A stretch of DNA of 64,000 bases from Perognathus longimembris pacificus (taxonomy: Eukaryota; Chordata; Mammalia; Rodentia; Heteromyidae): contig NC_063166.1 in NCBI RefSeq assembly GCF_023159225.1, forward strand, positions 80,203,503 through 80,267,502. The letters run 5' to 3'. Of the stretch, positions 56,916 to 64,000 are shown piece by piece. A model generated the notes under the pieces. The model searched no databases. It was not told the DNA's origin and saw only the letters and a program-made list of their open reading frames with translations. Numbering within the stretch: the stretch's first letter is position 1; each line of letters opens with the position of its first letter. A program made the position numbers and the translations under genes.

Positions 56916-57844
56916 AAGTAGATCCGTGGATCCCTAGGAATTCAAATTCATTGTATATTTGTATCTTGTTGATTGGGTCTGGGTTTTCATTTCCATATTT
57001 TATGCCAGAGCTTCCCTGAAGCTCACTCTTTTCTGTCCTGTACTAGCCCCTGGCCAACAGTCATGAGCAATAATACACTGAGAAGGTCTCCCGCTCTCCC
57101 CTGGCTGGAGTCTCTGAATCTTCCTCATTGCTCATGCTAACTCTCAGTGGAACCACTTGGGTTGCTCTGCTTCTTTCCCTGGCTTTTCTCCCTGAAACCA
57201 CCTTCATCCCGACATGATCGTGTCCAGAGCCTCCGTTCTGAGCCAGGCACGGCCGCAGTCAGGGACCCAGGCCTCTCAGGTGAGGATGTAGACACACCAT
57301 TATCTCTACTTTCCAAAGAAGCAACTTGGGGCACAAAACTCATAATCAATTGCCTCTCATAGATGCCCTGAAGCCAATGACAGGCCAGCTGGGCTTGGCT
57401 CCACAGCCACACTTAGTTTAGGACCTGTAGAAGCCATATTTTCTATTTTGATGAAACTGGCTCTAGCCCATAATAAGGCAGACACCATCACAATGATCCA
57501 GCTGAGACCCAAATTCAGCAAGTGTGGATTCCTAGGACCCTGCCTGAGCCAGTCCCTCTCCCTGATTAGCCCACAGATTCAGATGACCATTCCTGAACCA
57601 GTCTCTCTTGGCTGATTGGCCCACACCACTCCCCTTCCCTGATTGGCCTGATTGGATTCCTAGGACCCTGCCTGAGCCAGTCCCTCTCCCAAGTTGGCCT
57701 GGCCTACCTTCTTCATGTGTACATCCTGGGTGGTAGGAGGTAGGATGAGCCAAGGCAAAGATAGGATCATCAAGGAGTGGATACCGGACTAGCAGAGTTC
57801 ATAGCTGTGCACTTCCTGCTCTGATGGTTAACCAGGGACTTTGA
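56916..57844. repeat. Unique DNA containing a 38-base direct duplication
   Basis: An identical 38-base segment ('tggattcctaggaccctgcc' onward) occurs at 57525-57562 and 57653-57690, 128 bases apart. The spacer repeats CTGATTGG/CTGATTAG (inverted CCAAT). This could be a local tandem duplication or the U3 part of an unrecognised LTR. No exon supported. Confidence 0.6.
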
Positions 57845-58010
57845 ACGTAGACTGAGGTGGCAATTTACTTTCTGTCCTAACATAGGTCATTTAACTTCTC
57901 AGAACTAATTTCTTAATTAAAAAAAATAATCGGACATAGGTTTGCCATGGAGCTTATAGACCTGGTGCCTGCTGGATGCTAAATGCCTGAGTGGGGACTA
58001 ATAAGCGCTG
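57845..58010 (+). mobile_element. MIR SINE relic
   Basis: 'gtcctaacataggtcatttaacttctcagaac' and later 'ctggtgcctgctggatgc' fit MIR. Diverged. Confidence 0.5.
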
Positions 58011-58174
58011 GGTGGGTGTTAACCTGGTGGCTAGGGCAGTGCCAGCCAACGGCAGTTTGAAGACCGTTACAAATGCCTGGGGAATTCTAGGGAGAAAGAG
58101 ATGTATTCCTGTGAGGTCTTCGTTTTAGGCGGTGGGGCTTACGTGTCATAGAAAGCTTATATACAGCGGAGGTA

Positions 58175-58555
58175 GAGCTGTACAAGGAGGTGCAAGCTTA
58201 TATCCCTAGCCAGGGATCAGAGGGCTTCAGCGCTGGCCAGCCCCAGGCGTCAAAGTTGGGTAGACCCAATCTCGACCAATGGCGGGGATTGGTGGTGGTG
58301 TTCACCTGCCATCTCAGCCACCAGAGAAGCATGATGCCTGCGTGCTGTGGGAGGTGCCTGCCATCTCCGGTAATGCAGGGAAGCCCAAGGAGGAAGATCC
58401 CAGCCCAGGCCAGCCTGGGTACAAAGGGAGACCCTACCTACCTCCCAAACAGCCACTTGGAAAAGGGGGGCTGGAGGTGGGGCTTCAGTGGTTGAGCACC
58501 TGCCCAGCAAGTGTGAGGGTCTGAGTTTTATATCTGCAACCACCAATATACACAA
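58175..58555 (+). mobile_element. Tandem B1-like units plus ID part (composite SINE)
   Basis: Two B1-like stretches (about 58175-58265 and 58295-58440, the latter with 'gcccaggccagcctgggtac') are followed by an ID-type 'ggggctggaggtggggcttc' to 'ggtctgagttt'. More complex than the other composites here. Confidence 0.6.
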
Positions 58556-58889
58556 ACAAATGCATATGGAACACGGAGGTAGAGTCCCATAGAGGTCCCT
58601 ATGGAAGCACCAGAACGGCAAGAACCACGCTGCTGCAAGTTGATCCCCGTCCCCCCCCCCCCGTGCTCCTCCCCCACCCCACCTCGGGGCCAAAAGTTCT
58701 TCCCAACTTTCGTTTCCTTTCAGGTTTTGATTTATTTATTAATTAGGCAAAATGGGAATTGACGAGCCTGAAATGATAAAGATGCTCCTGATTTCAAAAA
58801 AAAACACCAACCACGTTTTTTTGTGTGTGTATGACAGAAATGAACGATGTGCTGGGGTTGGATGGGAGAAAAATGAGTGTGTGGTGCAG

Positions 58890-59170
58890 CCGGGCTGCCG
58901 TCCCTTCCTCCTCCCGGGGCGGGGACAGCGCCAGCCATTCCTCTTGTTGCCAGACTCAGGGAGGGATTAACGGGCTGGGCGGCCAGTTGTGTTCCTGGGG
59001 AAGGCCTGTTCGTTATCAGCGGATTCTCTCACCCTGTGGAGTCTCCACACTGCTGACACCCCCCCACCCCCGTGAGGGAACTGCGTTCCACGTGCGTGCG
59101 AGGGACACTCCGCCCGAGCCACGCACGTGCCCCAGTTGCACGAGGCCCCTGGCTGCGGCCGCTGTAGCTC
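58890..59170. promoter_or_regulatory. Small intronic CpG-rich patch
   Basis: CpG is locally enriched ('cccggggcggggacagcgcc', 'cacgtgcgtgcgagggac', 'gagccacgcacgtgcc'), ending in GCGGCCGC at about 59155. It could be an alternative promoter or a small orphan CpG island. No exon recognised. Confidence 0.3.
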
Positions 59171-59777
59171 CATGTGCGCAGGATGCTCTACAAAAACCAC
59201 TTCTCCTTAGTAGCCCTCAGCGGCTGTGTCATACGCGCTGCTGGCAAAGGGAATTAGGTGTAATAGGAGCCCCCTTGGATTGACAGCTGCAGAGGTGAGT
59301 GATTGCACTGAGCTGCAAGTAAGGGGGTAGGGTACAACCTCTGTGTGGGGACATTTGTCACGAGAGTCTGGGACTGCTTTCGAGGGCAGTGTTGCTCAGG
59401 CTTGTCTCTGTCTTGTGAAGGGGCTCAGAAAGACATTGGTAGACCTGGAAGAAGTATCCTTCCTAATGGTTTTGTACAAATAGCTGCTTGCTCATCCAAA
59501 ATGTCACCAGGAGGGGCTGTGGCTCCCAGCTTCATCACTCCAGCTCCTGTACCCACCTCCCTGGGGGTCTCGCTGGCTCCTTATTGGTCACCTCTACAAG
59601 CAGTCATAGCCCAACCATGGTCATTGGTGTCATGGGGGACTGGCAGACCTGACGTTTCCACATTCAAACCAGCAGAGAAAACAACGCAAAGCAGTTCCTG
59701 CACCCTTTAAATGGTTGAACTGGAGAACTGTTGTTGTAAGATTCCATTGTACTTCCCCCTGTGGCTGTTACTGCATT
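59171..59777. other. Unique intronic DNA
   Basis: An open frame of 121 codons at 59345-59710 has no family resemblance. Confidence 0.3.
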
Positions 59778-59870
59778 TTATCTATCTATCTATCTATCTA
59801 TCCATCCATCTATCTATCTACCTACCTATTTATCTATCTGTATATCTCTATCAATCAATCGATCAATCTA
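59778..59870. repeat. (CTAT)n microsatellite
   Basis: TATC/CATC/CAAT units, about 90 bases. A short (GGAAT)n lies at 60020-60040. Confidence 0.95.
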
Positions 59871-60589
59871 AAATCTTTATTTTTTTAGGAAGCCTAGCTT
59901 GATTAAAAATATTACAAAACAGAAATGGAATAGACTAGAAAAACAGAAAGGAAGAACAGACCAAATCAGAATAATAGAAAATGGAAGGCAATAAGAAAAA
60001 AATATAAATAGAAGAGAATAGAATGGAATGGAATGGAAGACAGCCCATGGCTGTCTTCCTGCCGGCCTCCTAGCATTTATGAATTGCAACCTTTAGACTG
60101 GAGAGTTGGATAAAGACAATCTGTCTCGCATGGTGCTACTTGAGTTTACTGCTGACATCAACTTTGCAGAGAGAGCAGCAACTTCTCCTGACTCTTGGTG
60201 GCTTCCTAAGAAGCCCCAGGCTCCAGGCAGAGGGTTTGGGTCCTTGATAGTTGCAGGAAGGGTCTCAGGGACTCTAGGTGAACCTACACTCTACCTGACT
60301 AAGGACAGCAAGTCGGCCTGAAACTCTCCTCCTAGACACGGTCCATGGACCGGGAGGCATAGCACCCCTTGGAGCCCGTGGGGCTTCCCCAGACCAGCTG
60401 AACCACAGCCTGCATGGGAACAAGATGCCTACGGTGAGATGTGAGAGGAATTAGCACTAGTGGGCAGCCCCTCCCCCACTGGTTGGCGCTGCCTACCTTT
60501 CCCACATGAACGCTGCACGTTCTCAACACCCACCGTATCTTCCACCTCCTTCTACACCAGCGGCATGGTACAGGTGTTGGCCAAGCATC
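59871..60589. other. Unique intronic DNA
   Basis: A-rich to 60,015, then mixed. No exon or known repeat recognised. Confidence 0.3.
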
Positions 60590-60780
60590 ACTTGGTCAGA
60601 GAAGCTTTCTCTGACCTAGTAGGTCACGTGTCACCCCATGTGTCATGCGCTAGAAGCACAGTGCTCCTCTCTTGTTCTTTGCAAGGTTGGAGCTCTGTGA
60701 TTCTCGGGTTTGCCGCCCCTTTGTCCAGCACCAACTCCGCATGGACAGTAAGTTCCATGAGGGTAGAGGACCCCCCCCCC
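60590..60780 (+). mobile_element. L2 LINE 3'-end relic
   Basis: 'ttggtcagagaagctttctctgac', 'ttgttctttgcaaggttg' and 'acagtaagttccatgagggtagaggac' follow L2 3' order in the forward direction. Confidence 0.7.
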
Positions 60781-60984
60781 AACCAGGTCCCAAGGCCTGA
60801 GTTTAGTCAGTGCTACAGGAAACAGATGCATTGTGTCGGGCTGGAAGAAGTGAGCATTTTATTAGGACCTTTATAACTACATTGCTGGCCCCTCAGTGTC
60901 TCTCTTTGAAAAAGATCAGAAAATGTTTTGAGCTGCCCTCTATTTATTCAATTCCAGGCCATAAGAAACCCAACACAATAGAAT

Positions 60985-61080
60985 CTCTACTACTTATGAA
61001 GCGTTTTCTACACATTGGCTTTATTCCACTTGATCCTCGCAGTACTTTAAAGTTCTATGAAGGAATAAAATGCAGCTTAA
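60985..61080 (-). mobile_element. MIR SINE relic, reverse orientation
   Basis: 'cacattggctttattccacttgatcctcgcagtac' matches the MIR '...catttaatcctcacaacaac' segment. Confidence 0.65.
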
Positions 61081-61756
61081 ACAAACAATGATTTCAACCC
61101 AACCCTCTAGGAGGGGGTAGGGCTGACAATCAGGCTACATTCTTCCCTGTCCCTTCTGAAGAAGGAAGACTGGGAATCTGGGTTCTGCTCGGGTTGGCCG
61201 TCCGCTGGCTCCTCTAGTCGACTTGCTGCTCCTTGTTCTTCTGTTAGCGCCCCACCTGGTGCTGGCAGAGTCTAGTGAGCAAACCGCCCGAGCACCACGC
61301 CCTTGCACCGCCTTGGGAAGGCCATGCAGCAGACGACGCCAGCTCCCTGCCATGAAAGAGCGACAAACCGACGGAGGAGGAAGGAAGCTACTGCTTTGTA
61401 GGGCCTCTGCTTCCTTCCGGGCTGTATTCCTAGCCCTTCACTGAAGGTCAGGCCCGCAGTAAGTGCTCAGTGAGCCTAGGATAATGACTGATTGACAAAT
61501 GGAATCCATCACTTACAAAGGAGGCAAAGAACCAGCTGTGTGGCGTGTGACTCCCAATCAGAGCAGAGAGCTTCTGGCACTGTTGTTAGAATGTGTTTTC
61601 TCCTGGCTGCAGGTTTGTGGTGAGATTCCATGGACTCACCTCTTGAACTTTCAAAAACAGAAGGGGACCAATGTTCGGCTTCTTCCCTGGGCAAATTTTG
61701 GAATCAGGATTTCTGGGAAGTGCAAACTCAGCATATTATTTTGTGTGTGCTTGCTG
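61081..61756. other. Unique intronic DNA
   Basis: 'gcagtaagtgctcagtgagc' at about 61456 is a MIR/L2 3' scrap. A single TGATTGACA lies at 61489-61497. No exon supported. Confidence 0.3.
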
Positions 61757-61865
61757 GTTTTGAGGTGAAATGTCACTGTGTACTCCAGGCTGGTCTCCTA
61801 CTCTGGTTCTTCCCACTGCAGCCTCCTGGGTGCTGGGATTATAGGTGTGAACCCCAAATCTCAGC
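61757..61865 (-). mobile_element. Partial B1 SINE, reverse orientation
   Basis: 'ctccaggctggtctcctac', 'actgcagcctcctgggtgctgggattataggtgtg' is reversed B1, truncated. Confidence 0.85.
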
Positions 61866-61954
61866 ATTCGCATATTTGAAACCCCAATCATCATCTTGAG
61901 TCTGATACATATGTATAAAAGGTTGGGACATCCTGCTCTAGCTATTTGGAATGG

Positions 61955-62145
61955 TAATAGTCTCTCATTTGCTGTATGCCTACTGTGTGCCAGGCAAAAT
62001 ACTCAGTGGGTGCCCAACCCAGTGAAGGGAAAGCATGGTGAGAATGACAAGCCGTTAATATTTATCAATTTCTGTGTGCGGGGTGGCCTGCTGAGCCCTT
62101 CACCAGCTCCATCCTACAAGATGAGCCTTATTTCTTCCCATTTGG
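61955..62145 (-). mobile_element. MIR/L2 relic, reverse orientation
   Basis: 'gtatgcctactgtgtgccaggcaaaatactcag' is the reversed MIR/L2 3' terminus. The remainder is degraded. Confidence 0.6.
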
Positions 62146-64000
62146 AATAGAAATTTCACAGAAATTTCCAATAAGCGTCTGCCATGTGATTTCAATGAGG
62201 CTCTGACAAATTATGCCCCCCCCCCCAGCCAAACAAGTAAGGCTGCAACCTGCTTGCTCTTCCATGGCCCACGAGACAGAAAGGATTTTACCTTCTTCCA
62301 TGATAGGAGGGGAAATGTGGAAGCTGTTTTTTAAATTTCCCCTCATGTTACATAAATACCTGTGTAATATCCTTGGGTTTTGCCTTTTGATCTGCACCGC
62401 CTAACGTATCTGCTATATGGTCCTTTACAGAAAAAAAAAAGTTTGCTGGCCTGGACTCTAGAGTGTTCTTTCTCAGCTTATTATACACACAGTGTCAAAG
62501 GCAAGGTGACGGTAGATGGACCCAAGCAGGAATCATTCCATAGCTGTGGGTTTTAGGATGCTGTGTTGTGGCTTCCTGGGTGTGATTGTCGAATCTGATG
62601 TAAAGGGAAAATGAGATGAACCTAAAGTCAGTTTCAAACATGTTAAGTAGCAGTGCAGGACACCGGGAAATAAATGCCACACAGATGATAGGACAAAAAA
62701 AGTATGCCTTGGCTTTTTAGGGCTTGAACACTGGGGAGAAAGCCTGAAAATTGGGGAGTTTTCCTTGGGCACAAACACAGAGCAGGCAAGCGGAGACTAC
62801 AGATCTTTCCATTCTGAATATCCTGGGATGTGGAGTGTCTTGGAGCCATTGTTTTGAGAGATGTGTTCGTCTGTTTCAGAGCTGTGACCTCCCGGGGGAC
62901 AGTGACACAGCTGAGGTCATCCAGGGTGTCTTGTAGTTCAGGGCACCGTCTTCCTGCGTTGCCTTCTGCTGGCTTTTCTGGAAGGATGGATGCGGGCTCT
63001 CAGAGGGCTCCTGAGCTCCGTGGTGGGGGAAGTTGCAGCCGTGTTCCAGTTCAGCTCGGGTGGAAGAGGGGGACCGCCATCTGACAATCACTGTTGCTAT
63101 TTTGAGGCCACAAATAATAGCAACCAGGAAAGCATGATTTAAAAAAAAAATCACATTAAGCCACCAAGAAGGGACAATTGAGACTGTGTGAACCCCAGAG
63201 AGGCCCCACTGGGTTTAGTATCCAGGCCATTGTGTGCGTGCGTGTTTGGAGAGATGTACTAATAGTTTCAAATGCAAATATTTGGTCCTGTGTGGTTGAG
63301 GCTTCAGCCTAGCAGCTTAGAGACAAACAGGAAACACATCAAAGCGTAATCAAAATACCCATAAAGGAAGGAGAGGTGTTCATGACCAGCTGGAAGAGCT
63401 AGTGTTAGAAAACACATGAAGAGGAGATTATGCTGGTTTGAAGTTAAAAGGGGAGCAGGAAAGAGACGAAGGCTTGTCGCCTTGCCCGGGACCAAAGCTG
63501 ATTTCTTCCCAGAGCTTCTGACTTGTTGGAGAACAGGAAAGTATTCCCCTCCCTTCACTCACCCCTCGATCTCATTTATCATCTTTTGGGTAAGCTGAGC
63601 TCTACCAGTTGAGACTTTTTCTTTTGCAGCAGACTAAATAGAGTCCCGACTTATCTTCTGTTTCATTTTGAAAGAAAAGAAGCAAAGCAGGCACCAGTAA
63701 AGCACTTGTTTAAAAGTGGATGACATCTCAGGAAGGTCTAGCCTTCCATGGGCTGTCCCTCTCAGGTTTCATAAACAGACCATCTTTGTTTGGTAGTGGT
63801 AGCCTGTGGTTTTGCAGAGGGTTGTGGAGTGCCCAGGGCCAGGCCCTTTGGATGGCATTCTGCTGCTTTGATGGGGAAAAGCACTGAACAATCTTACTGT
63901 GACCCTTCGGGGTTGAAAGGAAGTGGACAAAGGAAACAGAAGTTGTCAACTCTGTCACCAGGGTCTGTTGTGAAACCCGAATCAAGCAGGGAGGTTCCGT
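62146..64000. other. Unique intronic DNA
   Basis: Contains a C run at 62216-62226 and short A runs at 62431-62440 and 63139-63149. No exon, RNA gene or known repeat recognised up to the window end. Confidence 0.3.

Larger units (their letters stand above)
36324..64000 (+). other. TSHZ2: TSHZ2 intron 1, 5' part
   Basis: Everything downstream of the donor GT at 36324 is read as the first part of the long first intron, in phase 1. No second exon was found: none of the longer open frames resembles the teashirt zinc fingers or homeodomain. The interval holds dinucleotide arrays, MIR and L2 relics, rodent SINEs, one L1-like insertion and several AT-rich unique blocks. Intron 1 of teashirt genes is usually very large and rich in conserved non-coding sequence, so regulatory elements are expected here. 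An unannotated alternative first exon or antisense RNA cannot be excluded from sequence alone. Confidence 0.8.

Noticed and set aside
57525..57690. Functional LTR promoter
   Set aside because: CCAAT-like repeats are present, but I cannot identify LTR termini (TG...CA), a TATA box or a polyadenylation signal in proper order, so it is reported only as a duplication.

Overview
This window is mammalian genomic DNA. It contains one recognisable protein-coding exon, the first coding exon of TSHZ2 (teashirt zinc finger homeobox 2), on the + strand at 36284-36323. The exon encodes MPRRKQQAPKRAA plus the first base of the next codon and ends at a consensus splice donor. The interspersed repeats point to a rodent. 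They include B1, tRNA-derived ID-type dimers and B1-ID composites with the 'ctgagttcaagcccca' box B region. These composites fit castorimorph rodents (kangaroo rats, pocket mice, beaver), most likely a heteromyid. The species assignment is inference from remembered repeat families.

Layout. Positions 1 to about 34,560 are upstream flanking DNA with no gene I can support. It holds simple repeats, SINEs, ancient MIR and L2 pieces, MER5/MER20-type DNA transposons, MLT1-like LTRs and unique stretches that may be regulatory. About 34,560-36,283 is the promoter and 5' leader region. It has GC boxes, two large GGA-repeat tracts, a TG-rich stretch, a CAG run and a CpG island that continues to about 36,900. 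Positions 36,324-64,000 are the start of TSHZ2 intron 1. The rest of the protein, normally in one very large second coding exon, lies beyond the window. The intron portion mixes repeats with AT-rich unique blocks that look like candidate distal enhancers.

Function. TSHZ2 is a developmental transcriptional repressor with atypical C2H2 zinc fingers and a homeodomain. The small part encoded here is the conserved N-terminal basic motif shared by TSHZ1/2/3. It resembles the RRKQ-type NuRD-recruiting motif of SALL, FOG and BCL11 proteins.

Most notable observations: three exact TGATTGACA (PBX-MEIS type) sites within 129 bp about 18 kb upstream of the start codon; a 147-codon upstream ORF that stops 4 bases before the TSHZ2 start; a main reading frame that stays open for about 320 codons upstream through glycine- and alanine-coding repeats; and a retroposed element with clear target-site duplications. 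I found no operon, CRISPR array, structured RNA gene or other discrete undescribed system.
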